DNA of 64,000 bases from CAVZRC01 sp963777695 (GTDB lineage Bacteria; Planctomycetota; Planctomycetia; Isosphaerales; Isosphaeraceae), in NCBI GenBank assembly GCA_963777695.1, contig CAVZRC010000004.1:3100001-3164000 (forward strand), in the 5' to 3' direction. A program made the translations under genes and the position numbers. Shown in pieces: positions 20,134 through 29,901 of this stretch. The notes beneath the pieces were generated by a model. The model ran no database searches and was not told where the DNA came from. It saw nothing but the letters and a program-made list of their open reading frames with translations. Within the stretch, counting starts at the first letter, position 1, and every line of letters begins with the position of its first letter.

Positions 20134-20200
20134 GTTGGAGTTCCGCCTTCAGGCGGTCCGGAGTTCGCAATCGGAAGCCGCCTGAAGGCGGAACTCCAAC
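20134..20200. repeat. Inverted pair of the REP-like element
   Basis: Copies at 20134-20159 and 20178-20200 are inverted and form a hairpin of about 23 bp (GTTGGAGTTCCGCC... against ...GGCGGAACTCCAAC). The sequence is the element seen three times at 2154-2262. It fills the gap between the WHSWIM stop and the RT ribosome site and could act as an attenuator or mRNA stabiliser. It is not considered the retron RNA because it is a dispersed repeat and lacks msr-like parts. Confidence 0.7.
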
Positions 20201-20226
20201 GAGTGCGTAAAGGAAGGTTGCTCTCA

Positions 20227-21551
20227 ATGTCACGAATTCGTCTATCCGACCCGATCGGCCTATGGCGAGCCATCGAGCAGGCCGGCGGCGTGCAGGCGTA
20301 TGTCAACGCCCAGCTTGCCGAGCGCGGATTCGTGGTCCAGCGGCGCGAGACGGACAAGATGTCCGACCGCGAGCGCGACGCCTACAGGAAATCGCTCAAG
20401 GCCGAGGCCGAGGAACGGCGCCGCCTGAGTCGCGAGGCCTGGGAGGCGCACAAGGCCACGCACATCGTCCACCTGGGCGAGGGTGTCTTCTGGACGGAAG
20501 GACGGGGACACGACAAGTGGGACCTGCCCAACGCCGAGGCCCGCGCCGCCGAGAACGAGCTGCCGGCGCTCGACTCGGCGAAGCAACTGGCCGAGGCCCT
20601 CGGCCTGTCGATCGCCGAGCTCCGCCGCCTGGCCTATCACCGCGACGCCGCGACGGTGCTCAATTACCGGCGGTTCACGATCCCCAAGCGAGATGGCTCG
20701 TCGCGGGCCATCTGGGCGCCCTTGCCGAGATTGAAGAAGGCCCAGCACTGGATCCTCCACAACATCGTCGAGAAGCTCTTGGTGCACGGCTCGGTCCACG
20801 GCTTCCTCCCCGGCCGATCGACGCTCACCAACGCCGCCGCGCACATGGCCCCGAAGCTCGTGGTGAAGGTGGACATCAAGGACTTCTTCCCCACCGTGAC
20901 GTTCCCCCGGGTCAAGGGCGTCTTCCGCAAGGCCGGCTATCGCGAGGAGGTCGCCACCCTGCTGGCCCTGATCTGCACCGAATCGCCCCGCGAGATCGTC
21001 GAGTTGGAGGGGAAGACGTATTACGTAGCCCTGGGCCCGCGCTGCCTGCCCCAGGGCGCGCCGACGAGCCCGGCGCTCACCAACACGCTGGGCCTCCGCC
21101 TGGATCGCCGACTCAGCGGATTGGCGAAGAAGCTGGGCTGGCGATACACCCGATATGCCGATGACCTGACCTTCAGCCTGCCTCACAACCATCAGGGCCC
21201 GCCCCGTGTCGGCACGCTGCTGGGCTCGATCCGTCGGATCGTCGAGGGCGAGGGCTTCTCGGTCCACCCGGACAAGACGGCGGTCACCCGTCGCGGCGGT
21301 CGCCAGAAGGTCACGGGGTTGGTCGTCAACGGCGAGAAGCCGCCGTGCGCCCCCGCGAGTTCCGCCGCCAGCTCCGAGCCGCCATCCACAACCGGGCCAA
21401 GGGCAAGCCCTCCCCGGATGGCGAGACCCTCTCGACGCTGGTCGGCATGGCCGCTTACGTGTATATGTCCGATCCCGTCCAGGGAGAGAAATACCTGGAC
21501 GCGCTGCGGGAGCTCGATCGGTCGCAGGCGGAGGTCAAGTCCGTCGATTGA
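20227..21551 (+). CDS. Retron reverse transcriptase, frameshifted near the end
   Basis: ATG 20227 follows AGGAAGG by nine bases. The product is ~441 residues. An N-terminal extension of about 120 residues (charged helix, then WTEGRGHDKW) precedes an RT palm. Retron hallmarks are present: NAAAH at 202-206 (the NAxxH motif), VVKVDIKDFFP with the first catalytic Asp, the YADD box at 310-313, and VTG at 362-364. The frame breaks at about 21345 after VVNGEKPP; the last part continues in another frame as VRPREFRRQLRAAIHNRAKG to the stop at 21551, so one base appears to be missing. RT would make msDNA from the RNAs at 7774-8475. The ~12 kb between RNA and RT is unusual. Confidence 0.85.
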
Positions 21552-21563
21552 TCGATTTGGAAT

Positions 21564-21636
21564 ATCCTCGCGCAAAGGCGCGAAGCGGACGCAGGCTTGG
21601 GTCTTCTTTGCGAGCTTTGCGCCTTTGCGCGAGGAT
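21564..21636. terminator. Inverted repeat between convergent genes
   Basis: ATCCTCGCGCAAAGGCGC (21564-21581) is the exact reverse complement of 21619-21636, with a 37-base loop that holds further CTTTGCG-type partial copies. It lies just after the RT stop and just before the end of the minus-strand DUF1501 gene, where a bidirectional terminator would be expected. No T-run is present, so the assignment rests on position and symmetry. Confidence 0.5.
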
Positions 21637-21652
21637 CATTCTCTCGACGGAT

Positions 21653-23136
21653 TCACACGATCAGCTCCTTGACCACCCGTGCCGGCTCGACCCCCGTGAG
21701 CTTCTGGTCGAGCCCCTGGTATTTATAGGTGAACCGACGATGGTCGAAGCCCAGGAGCTGGAGCACGGTCGCGTGGAAGTCGCGGATGTGGACCGGGTCC
21801 TTGACGATGTTGTAGGAGAACTCGTCGGTCTCGCCGTAGATCGCGCCCGACCTCGAGCCGCCGCCGGCCATCCACATGGTGAAGCATCGCGGGTGATGGT
21901 CGCGTCCGTAATTCTGGTGGGTCAGGCCGCCCTGGGAGTAGATCGTCCGGCCGAACTCGCCGCCCCAGATGACCAGGGTCTCATCCAGCAGCCCGCGCGA
22001 CTTGAGGTCCTGGATCAATCCCCAGCAGGGCTGATCGACGTCGCGGCACTGGTCGGGCAGCCGGCCCGCGACGTTGAAATGCGTGTCCCAGTTATTGTGG
22101 TAGATCTGCACGAACCGGACGCCGCGCTCGACCAGCCGACGGGCCAGCAGCGCCGAGTGCGCGAAGGTGCCGGGCTTCTTCGCCGCGTCGCCGTAGAGCG
22201 CATAGGTCGACGCGGGCTCGCGGTTGATGTCGGTCAGCTCGGGGACGCTGGACTGCATGCGGAAGGCCAGCTCGTATTGCTCGATCCGCGTGTGCGTCTC
22301 CGGGTCGCCGACGAGCTTCGCATTCATCTCGTTGAGGGCCCTGAGCCCGTCGAGCGTGTCGCGCCTCACCTGGGGGGAGACGCCCGGTGGGTTGTTGATG
22401 AAGAGGATCGGGTCGCCGCCGCTGCGGAACGAGACCCCGGCGTGCTCGCCCGAGAGGTAGCCGGAGGACCACAGCCGCGCCGAGATCGCCTGCAACTGCT
22501 CGGTGTTGGTCGGCTTCGCGACCAGGACGACGAATGTGGGCAGATTGTCGTTGAGCGAGCCCAGCCCGTACGAGGCCCACGCGCCCAGGCAAGGCCGGCC
22601 GGTGATCTGGTTGCCGGTCTGCATATACGTGATCGCCGGCTCGTGGTTGATCGCCTCGGTGTGCATGCTGCGGATGAAGGCCATGTCATCGACCATCCGG
22701 GCCGTGTAGGGCAGCAGCTCGCAGACCCACATGCCGGACTTCCCGTGCCGGGCGAATTTGTACCTCGACGGCGCGATCGGGAACCGCTTCTGGCCCGAGG
22801 TCATCGTGGTCAGCCGCTGGCCCATCCGGATCGAGTCGGGCAGGTCCTTGTCGAAGTACGCGTTCATCGCCGGCTTGTAGTCGTACAGGTCCATCTGAGG
22901 AGGCCCGCCGACCATGTGCAGGTAGATCACATGCTTCGCCCGGGCGCGAAATGCGTCAGCCCGGCGGGCGGACGGCTCCCGGTGGGCGACGGGTCGAGGC
23001 CCGCGCCTTGCGCCGAAGGGGCCAGGCCCTCGCGACCCAGCAGCGCGGCGAACGCCGCCCAGCTCACGGCGTTCGATCCCCGGCTCAGGAACTGCCGCCG
23101 CGTCTCGTAGCGGGCGTAGTCGTGGAAAGGATTCAT
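21653..23136 (-). CDS. DUF1501 family protein, frameshifted near the N-terminus
   Basis: The proper start is ATG 23136 (MNPFHDYARYETRRQFLSRG), which carries a twin-arginine-like export signal followed by AVSWAAFAALLG. The frame breaks at about 22938-22947, where GCGCCCGGGCGAAG lacks one C of the expected GCGCCCCGGGCGAAG. The main frame then reads AKHVIYLHMVGGPPQMDLYD to the stop. Typical DUF1501 blocks follow: GKSGMWVCELLPY, FVQIYHNNWDTH, LDETLVIWGGEFGRT, NYGRDHHPRCFTMWMAGGG. The family is a sulfatase/alkaline-phosphatase-like fold of unknown function. It is always next to PSD1 genes in planctomycetes, as it is here, about 70 bases downstream of one. About 494 residues. Confidence 0.88.
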
Positions 23137-23147
23137 GGTCGATCCCC

Positions 23148-23212
23148 GTAGGGTGCTCTGCGAGCACCGTATTCTCGCGATGGGCCGATCTGGTGCTCAC
23201 AGAGCACCCTAC
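23148..23212. repeat. 21-bp inverted repeat in the PSD1-DUF1501 gap
   Basis: GTAGGGTGCTCTGCGAGCACC (23148-23168, 21 positions) and its reverse complement at 23192-23212 differ at one base, with a 23-base loop. The downstream arm includes the stop codon of the upstream gene (23209-23211). In this operon it could form an mRNA hairpin that tunes the ratio of the two products. Confidence 0.55.
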
Positions 23213-26200
23213 TTGTTCAAAAACTCATCCAGGTTCATGAGCTCGTTGGCCAGCATGGTCCAGGTGGCGAGGGTCGGTGGATCGATGGCCGGATCCGCCT
23301 TGGACTCCCCGACCGCGATCAGCTTGGTGGCCTCGTCGGGGTGCGACCGGTAATAGGCTCCCAGCCGGGAGAGCGAACCGTGGACGACCGCGAGCTCTTC
23401 GGGGCGGAATGTCCGGGCGAGGACGCGTCGGGCAATGAAGTCGATGCGAGCGTCGGAGGTCCGGCCGGCGGGCTTGAGGGCCGATTGCGCCAGGGCGCGG
23501 GCGGCCTCGACGAATTGGGGGTCGTTGAGCGTGACGAGGGCCTGGAGCGGCGTGTTGGTCCGCTCGCGGCGGACCGTGCAGACCTCGCGCGACGGCGCGT
23601 TGAGGACCTCCATCGAGGCCGGGGGCGCGCTCCGCTTCCAGAAGGTGTAGAGGCTGCGCCGGTACAGCCGGTCGCCGTGATCGGGGACGTAGAAATGTGT
23701 GTTGCTTTCGGGCATGGCGACGGCTTCCCAGACGCCCTCAGGCTGATACGGCCGGACGCTCGGGCCGCCTAGCTTGCCGCCAAGGAGCCCGCCGGCGGCG
23801 AGCGCCGCGTCGCGGATGGCCTCGGCATCCATCCGGAACCTCGGCCCGCGCGACAGCAGTCGGTTGTGCGGGTCCTTCTCGATCTTCTCGGGCGTGGACG
23901 CGACCGACTGCCGGTAGGTCGCGGATTCGACCATCAATCGGAAGAGCTGCTTGACGTCCCATCCCGACTCGCGGAACTCGACGGCCAGCCAGTCGAGCAG
24001 CTCGGGGTGCGACGGCAACTCGCCGGTGACGCCGAAGTCGCCGGTGGAGCGAACCAGGCCCGCTCCGAAGACCTCCTGCCAGAACCGGTTGACCGTGACG
24101 CGGGCGGTCAGGGGATGCTCGGGCCCCACGAGCCATCGCGCCAGGCCGAGCCGGTTCCTGGGCAGTTCGGCCGGCAGCGGGGGGAGCACGTCGGGCGTGT
24201 CCGCCTTGACCGGGTCGCGGCGCTTGTCGTACTCTCCGCGGTGGAGCAGATAGGCCATCGCCGGCTCGCCCCGTTCGCGCATCACATGTGCGAACGTGCC
24301 CCGCGACTTGATGGCGGCTTCCTCCGCCTCGAGCGCCGCCAGCTTGCCTTGCATCGCCTTCGCGGTCGGATCGATCGAGCGGAGCCACCAGCCGAAGGCC
24401 GCCTCGATGTCGGCGGCCGGCCGCTTGCCGGCGGGGGTCCGGACGATCGCCGCGATGCGGTCGGCCCAGGCGAGCGCGTCGACCTCGCCCGGCATGAGGA
24501 TGCGACCGTAAATCCTCAAGGCGTTGATCGCGGCCCCGTCGAGGCGGTCCGAACTCTGCCGCTGGCCGGCCCTGAGCGGGACCGTCGTGCGGATCGAGTT
24601 CTTCAGGGCATCGACCGCGACGTCCGTCGCCTGGGGCTCGCCATCGATGTAGATCTTCACCCCGGCGCCCCGGCCCGAGCCGTCATAAGTGACGAGCAAA
24701 TGGGTCCAGACGCCGGGCTGCACCTGGCCCCGCGCGACGACCTTGAGTGCGTCGTCGGGCCACTTGTGGACGATGTGCGTCGCGACGCGGTTCCCTTCCA
24801 GCCAGATGTCCCAGCCCCGGTATCCGTTGGTATTATCCATCCGAGCGATGGCCGAGCCGTACAGGCCAGGCTTCGAGACCTTGATCCAGGCCCCGTACGA
24901 GAACGCCTGGTCCTTCTCGAAGTCGCCCGAGTCGGCGGCTTCGAAGCGGACCTCGGCTCCGTCGCCCGCGCCGGGGTTCGCGGCCAGCCGCAGGCCCTTG
25001 GTGGACGCGGAGGCGGCCAGGGCATTGGCGTCGGCCGCGGCAAGCCACCTGTCGAAGTCGGGCCGTGCCGATCGCTTCCGCTCCTTCAGCCCGCCACGGA
25101 CGCCCGCCAGCTCAGTGGCCAGCGACTCCCAGCGTGGCCGATCCTCCGCGCCGGGGACGAAGACGGTCGGCGGCGTGTCCTTGACGTTGCCGTCCATGGT
25201 CGGCTGGGTCGTGTTGTTGAAGAAGGCCGCCAGCTCGTAGAACTCGCGCTGGCTGAGCGGGTCGAACTTGTGATCGTGGCAGACGGCGCAGCCGGCAGTC
25301 AGTCCCATCCAGACCTGAGAGGTCGTCTCGGTGCGGTCGCGGGTGTAGAGGACCGTGTACTCCTCTGGGATCACGCCGCCCTCGTTGGTGGTCGCGTTGC
25401 AGCGGTTGAATCCCGAGGCGACCTGCTGGTCGAGCGTGCGGCCGGGCAGGAGGTCGCCGCCCAGTTGCTCGATCGTGAACCGGTCGAAGGACAGGTTACG
25501 GTTGAACGCGTTGATGACCCAGTCGCGATAGGCCCAGGCCTCGCGATAGTTGTCGAAGTGGTAGCCGTTGGTGTCGGCATAGCGAGCGGCGTCGAGCCAG
25601 TACCGGGCGCGATGCTCGCCCCATCGGGGCGAGTCGAGCAGTCGGGTCACCAGCTTATCATATGCCTGCGAAGCGGGGTCGTTGACGAACGCCTCGACGA
25701 GATCGGGGTCCGGAGGCAAGCCGGTCAGGTCTAGGCTGATCCGGCGGGCCAGCGTGCGGCGGTCGGCCTCGGAGGCGGGGTGTAACCCATTCTCCTCGAG
25801 CTTGGACAGCACGAAGCGGTCGATCGGGTTGCGGACCCACGACTCGTCCTTGACCTTCGGCGGTGTGGGCCGCCTGGGGGCGATCAGCGACCAGTGCGGT
25901 TGATATTCGGCGCCGTCGGCAATCCAGCGACGCAGGAGATCCTTCTGCTCGGGTTTCATCGTCTTGGTGGACTTCGGGGGCGGCATCAATTCATCGTGAC
26001 TGTCGGCGTTGATCCGGGCGATCAACTCGCTCGAATCAGGCTTACCCGGGGCGATGGCGCCGGCCTCGATGGCGGCCTCGCGACGGTCGAGCCGCAAGTC
26101 GGCCTTCCGCGCGGCGCTGTCGGGCCCGTGGCAGGGGAAGCAGTTCTCGGCGAGGATCGGCCGGATGTCCCGGTTGTATTCCACTCGAGGGGGATCGGCG

Positions 26201-26295
26201 GCCGAGGCAGCACTCGCGCCGACGGCCAGCGCCGCGATCACAACCAAACCCAGGCCGGCGGCTTTCCGCCCGCGCTCCCAGTCACGCTGCCGCAT
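23209..26295 (-). CDS. Planctomycete cytochrome / PSCyt2 / LamG / PSD1 protein
   Basis: A 1,028-residue protein with a signal peptide ending near ASAASAA. A cytochrome-like PSC1 domain has its heme site CFPCH at residues 52-56. Next comes a PSCyt2 (DUF1549) domain (PIDRFVLSKLE, LTGLPPDPDLVEAF, CAVCHDHKFDPL), then a LamG-like jelly roll (about residues 420-610, WTHLLVTYDGSGRG, VKIYIDGEPQ). The PSD1 (DUF1553) domain ends it (NRFWQEVFGAGLV, ERTNTPLQALVTLNDPQFVEAARALA). Such proteins are exported and sit with DUF1501 genes; they are suspected to act on extracellular polysaccharides, but this is unproven. The gene is intact and full length. Confidence 0.9.
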   Translation of the reverse strand: MRQRDWERGRKAAGLGLVVIAALAVGASAASAADPPRVEYNRDIRPILAENCFPCHGPDSAARKADLRLDRREAAIEAGAIAPGKPDSSELIARINADSHDELMPPPKSTKTMKPEQKDLLRRWIADGAEYQPHWSLIAPRRPTPPKVKDESWVRNPIDRFVLSKLEENGLHPASEADRRTLARRISLDLTGLPPDPDLVEAFVNDPASQAYDKLVTRLLDSPRWGEHRARYWLDAARYADTNGYHFDNYREAWAYRDWVINAFNRNLSFDRFTIEQLGGDLLPGRTLDQQVASGFNRCNATTNEGGVIPEEYTVLYTRDRTETTSQVWMGLTAGCAVCHDHKFDPLSQREFYELAAFFNNTTQPTMDGNVKDTPPTVFVPGAEDRPRWESLATELAGVRGGLKERKRSARPDFDRWLAAADANALAASASTKGLRLAANPGAGDGAEVRFEAADSGDFEKDQAFSYGAWIKVSKPGLYGSAIARMDNTNGYRGWDIWLEGNRVATHIVHKWPDDALKVVARGQVQPGVWTHLLVTYDGSGRGAGVKIYIDGEPQATDVAVDALKNSIRTTVPLRAGQRQSSDRLDGAAINALRIYGRILMPGEVDALAWADRIAAIVRTPAGKRPAADIEAAFGWWLRSIDPTAKAMQGKLAALEAEEAAIKSRGTFAHVMRERGEPAMAYLLHRGEYDKRRDPVKADTPDVLPPLPAELPRNRLGLARWLVGPEHPLTARVTVNRFWQEVFGAGLVRSTGDFGVTGELPSHPELLDWLAVEFRESGWDVKQLFRLMVESATYRQSVASTPEKIEKDPHNRLLSRGPRFRMDAEAIRDAALAAGGLLGGKLGGPSVRPYQPEGVWEAVAMPESNTHFYVPDHGDRLYRRSLYTFWKRSAPPASMEVLNAPSREVCTVRRERTNTPLQALVTLNDPQFVEAARALAQSALKPAGRTSDARIDFIARRVLARTFRPEELAVVHGSLSRLGAYYRSHPDEATKLIAVGESKADPAIDPPTLATWTMLANELMNLDEFLNK

Positions 26296-26454
26296 CGTAG
26301 CGTCTCCCCGGACGATGGCGCACGCACCCGGGGATTTGGTAGGAGCCGGCCTGGCCGGCGACCCCGGGTCGGAGAGAGGAGGTCTCTCCTTGTTGAGTGA
26401 CTTGATCGTACCAGAAGCCTCGGCGGGATGCGAGCCGGCGGTTACCGCGAAGTG

Positions 26455-27524
26455 TCATCCGGACTGGATCCGGCCGAGCTTACCGAGATACCAGTCGGGA
26501 TGCCGCAGGAGGACGGCGGCCTCGCGGGCCTTGTCCAGGTCGGAGTCGGTCAGCTCGCCCGCGAGGGACAGGAGCCGGCAGCGCTCGATCTGCACCATGC
26601 AGGAGCGGTGGAGCATCCCCCGGGGCGTCACGTCGGCCAGCTCGCGGTCGCGGACGCCCAGCGCGGCCTTCCAGTCTCCCCTCAACTCGTAATACACGGC
26701 GGTCGGACCGGCGCTGATCTCGTCGTGACGATCGAGGGCCTTGAGATGGCGCATGCCGTTGTGGAATGAGCTCGACGCACCCTTCACATCCCCCCTGCCC
26801 TGCTGACACACGGCCCACCAGAGCCAGGCGTCGGCCAGCGTACGCTTGAGGCCGGTTGACTTCTGCGAGAGTTCGAGCATGTACAGGGCGTGATTCGCAA
26901 GCTCGTCGCGGAGACCCAGGGCGTGGCAGGTTCGGCAGAGCAGGAAGAGGGTCCAGGCCCCATGCCAGATGTTCGCGCAACCGGTCGCCATGGCGTGCGA
27001 TCAGTGCGCCAGCTCATGGGCCTCACCCCATCGCTCGATGTCGCTCAGATACTCGGCCCGCCGATAACTGAGGATAAATCGCTCGCTGATAGGGCCCGAG
27101 GAGATTTCCCCGTCCAGGTATTCGAAGCCTTGCTCGAGTTCATTCCGGTAACCGAGGGGATCGATCCTCAAGCAGGTATATAGCATGCTAAGCATGACCT
27201 GGATGCGGACGGGATGGGCCCGACCCTCGGGGCCGTTGAGGCGAATGACCAACTCCATCGCCAGGTGCAGTGCGCCGGCGAAGTCGTGCTGGTTGGATGT
27301 GAGGTTGTCGAGCCGCAAGTGTTCGAAGAAGAGGACCCACCAGGGCTCGTCCAGCGCTTTGCCTCATCCCGGCAATGTGTCATGATCGCCAGTTGATGTC
27401 CGGGGTTGGTCTCGCGATACGGTAAGGCCTGGTCATACTGGTCGAGTAGCCGGATCCGTTCCGGGTCGCCGGACTTTCGCCAGTCGTTGACTCGTCGAAA
27501 GAATTCCGTCCAGAGTTGGTCCAT
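26455..27524 (-). pseudogene. Broken helical-repeat (TPR-like) protein
   Basis: Probable start ATG 27524 (MDQLWTEFFRRVNDWRKSG). The frame runs to ATHCRDEAKR-like sequence and then shifts at about 27330 into RLDNLTSNQHDFAGALHLAM. That frame continues to an in-frame TGA at about 26997 (AHELAH, stop, SHAMATG) and resumes without a shift to the final stop at 26455. TGG to TGA would explain the internal stop. Assembled, the protein has ~355 residues with TPR-like helices (LLCRTCHALGLRDEL, AAVYYELRGDWKAALGV). A frameshift plus an in-frame stop makes decay more likely here than for genes with one indel. Function unknown. Confidence 0.6.
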
Positions 27525-27758
27525 GATCAGATCAGATGCTCCAGGGATTTCTGCCAGGCACCTAGACAATCCACTTCCCCAGGTGGGAGGTCTTTCACAG
27601 GGAGGCCGTGCGACGGGCGCTCCTCGACATAACGGGACTCTTGTCGCGAAATTCCCGAAATCGGTCGAGGAATCAAGATCGAACAGCACTGAAACCACCA
27701 TGCATTAGTCCGGAGGTTCCGTTGAGAAGCGTGTGCATGATTGGAATCAGGTGGGTGC

Positions 27759-28677
27759 TTATTCGGTCAGGACGCCGAACCGGGTCCACGTCGCGGTTGG
27801 CCAGTACCTGTACTGGACGTCGCCGAGCACGTCGCCAAGGGCCACGAAGCCGATCGTGCGGCTGTCGCGCGAACTGTTCCGGTTGTCGCCCAGCACGAAA
27901 CACATCCCGTCCGGCACCTTCGCCTTGGGGTAGTCCGGTAACGGCTTCGTGTCGGTGGCGAAGAGAATCCGATAGCGACGGCCGGCGTTGGTTTCCTCGA
28001 ATAGTTCCCCCTTGACCACTTGCGCCGCGGCCCCGAGGCTCGCTCGCGGCGCCGGCTCGTGCGGCAACTGCCGCCCGTTGACGAACACCTCGTTGTCCTT
28101 CACCTCGACGGTATCGCCGGGCAGTCGCGATGACACGTTTGACCCAGTTCAGCCCCGGCTCCAACGACACGCGAAACACCACCTCGTCGCCGCGGCGCAA
28201 GAATCGCCTCTGGTACGTCGTTTTGTTCACCAGGAACCGATCACCGGGGAGCAACGTCGGCACCTCGCTGGCCGACAGAATCGCAAAGGCCTCGAAGACG
28301 CTGCTGCGGATGACGTACACCGTGCCGGCCGAGTACGTAAGTCCTACAAGGATGAATAGAGCGTAGACTAGCGGATGGTTGTAGTCCATTGACTGGAAGA
28401 GATCACGGCCGCGGCGGGCAAGGCGGAAGGCGTCCACGACTGCAAAGACATAGACCCCCAGCACTGTCAGCAACGCGAGGATCAGGCCGACCAGAACAAC
28501 GGTCGCTGGTGGCAACAGGGCGGCCACCACGGTCGCCGGCGCGAACAGCAGCGAGCCGAGGAACATCACCAGGCCGCGGACGATACTGCCGCAGTAAATC
28601 TGGCCTAGTCCGGTGGCGGCAAGCGATAGAATCACGGCGATCAGCGGACTGCGGGCGGGAGCGTTTGGGGTGCTCAA
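27759..28677 (-). CDS. lepB: Signal peptidase I, frameshifted
   Basis: Cleaves signal peptides at the outer face of the cytoplasmic membrane. The first ~130 residues form several membrane segments, which is longer than in minimal SPases. The catalytic serine block is SASEVPTLLPGDRFLV (Ser137) and the lysine block LNWVKRVIA (Lys180). The frame slips at about 28125 (GCGACTGCCCGG, where GCGCTGCCCGG keeps frame) and resumes as LPGDTVEVKDNEVFVNG. CFVLGDNRNSSRDSR then gives the GDNRxxSxDSR box. Assembled length is about 306 residues. Glutamate after the nucleophile, where Met is usual (SxSMxPTL), is a mild oddity. The gene precedes an ECF sigma module but is not overlapped with it. Confidence 0.82.
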
Positions 28678-28702
28678 GAGAAAACCTCATTATCCACGGA
28701 GT

Positions 28703-28933
28703 TCACTGGACGAAAAAGACCGCAACAACGGCCACCATGCGGTACAGGCAGGCGAGGCACGCCAGGATGCAGGCGGCGACGCGCACGGCGGGTGAGGACT
28801 GCAGCAGGACCAGGACGCCCTTCGAGGACGGCGGCGGTTCGCGGCGGACGGCGTCCATGACGCGGTCGGCGAAGTCAGCGGGCGCCTCGGCATCAGCCCG
28901 TCGTATCCACAGGTTGTAAAGTTCGTCGTTCAT
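28703..28933 (-). CDS. Small membrane protein coupled to ECF sigma factor (putative anti-sigma)
   Basis: A 76-residue protein starting MNDELYNLWIRRADAEAPAD and ending with one hydrophobic segment (AACILACLACLYRMVAVVAV). The ATG overlaps the stop of the sigma factor gene by four bases, so the two are co-translated. A short cytoplasmic helix plus one membrane segment, directly after an ECF sigma gene, fits a minimal anti-sigma or regulator, though no zinc-binding HxxxCxxC motif is present. Function is inferred from position. Confidence 0.6.
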   Translation of the reverse strand: MNDELYNLWIRRADAEAPADFADRVMDAVRREPPPSSKGVLVLLQSSPAVRVAACILACLACLYRMVAVVAVFFVQ

Positions 28934-29472
28934 GAGTGCGGCTCGGCGGCGTGGCGGAGGAGACAGCGAAGTTTCTCACGGGCCCTGGCGATTCGCGACT
29001 TCACAGTGCCCACGCCGACGCCCTCGATCCGACCGATCTCCTCGTAGGAAAGCCCTTGCAGCTGCGCGAGCACGAAGGCGGAACGCTGCTCGAAAGGCAG
29101 GGCGTCCAGGGCCGCGTCGAGCAGGCGGAAGAGTTCCGCTTCCGAGGCCGCCCGCTCGGGCGACCGCAGATCGACGACGTCCGGCAGTTCGGCGCTGGCG
29201 ACCGGCCGCCGACGGGCGAGTTCGTTCCGGCAGCGGTTGCGGGCGATGGTGAACAGCCAGGTCGAGAATGCCGACCGCTTCGGGTCGAACGATGCCAGGC
29301 CGCGGAACGCGGCCAGGAACACCTCCTGGGCGACTCCCTCGTGGTCGGTCTCGGGCGGCGTCAGGTTGCGGATCAGTGTCAACAGCGGCCGCTGGTAGCG
29401 CTCGACGAGGCGGCGGAACGACTCGACGTCTGCCGCCAGCACCCGTCGGATCGCATCGAGGTCATCGTTCAT
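28930..29472 (-). CDS. ECF RNA polymerase sigma factor
   Basis: A 180-residue sigma factor from ATG 29472 (MNDDLDAIRRVLAAD); the frame is open further upstream but the family starts here. Region 2 is FRRLVERYQRPLLTLIRN to FDPKRSAFSTWLFTIARN, and region 4 is LPFEQRSAFVLAQLQGLSYEEIG with the helix-turn-helix end VGTVKSRIARAREKL. It directs RNA polymerase to alternative promoters, probably under control of the overlapping small membrane protein. The signal it responds to cannot be told from the sequence. Confidence 0.88.
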   Translation of the reverse strand: MNDDLDAIRRVLAADVESFRRLVERYQRPLLTLIRNLTPPETDHEGVAQEVFLAAFRGLASFDPKRSAFSTWLFTIARNRCRNELARRRPVASAELPDVVDLRSPERAASEAELFRLLDAALDALPFEQRSAFVLAQLQGLSYEEIGRIEGVGVGTVKSRIARAREKLRCLLRHAAEPHS

Positions 29473-29572
29473 GGCGCCCTGCCCTGCGGCACTGAAATCA
29501 CGCTGAGAGGTTATACAGCCGGGCCCGGAAAAAGTTCCGCCGGCCTCGAGAGGACCCGAAGCATCCACAAAT

Positions 29573-29901
29573 GACTTAACGACTCGGTCGTAGGAGGTTA
29601 CGTTTCACTCGCTGGTTCGACACGCCACGGGCGTGGGAACAGACCAAGGACTCTGCCGGCGGCCCGGATCATCGAAAGTGCGGCAGGACCCCTTTTTGAG
29701 CCTATGCCGGTCGGCCGCAGAACCCCCTTGTTTTCAAGGTCCGGCGATCGTAGAACCGGGCCTTGCCGGCTATTTGAACCAACAAACTCTTCCTCGAGAT
29801 GCGAGGTAGCGGATAGGATTCATGGGGCTCATCGCGGTAGCGATAGGCAACATCCCATCTCAGATCGGCCCTGGAACGTCCTCTTTCACCGAGGATCGAT
29901 C
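29573..29901. other. Divergent intergenic region
   Basis: About 330 bases between the ECF sigma gene (minus) and the DUF1573 gene (plus). It should hold both promoters. I see short self-complementary GCCGG/CCGGC stretches near 29715-29775 but no promoter motif I can defend, and no RNA gene. Confidence 0.35.

Noticed and set aside
20100..20226. Hairpin before the RT as the msr-msd RNA
   Set aside because: It is a copy of a dispersed REP-like element found also at 2154-2262 and has no msr-like hairpins or a1/a2 arms.
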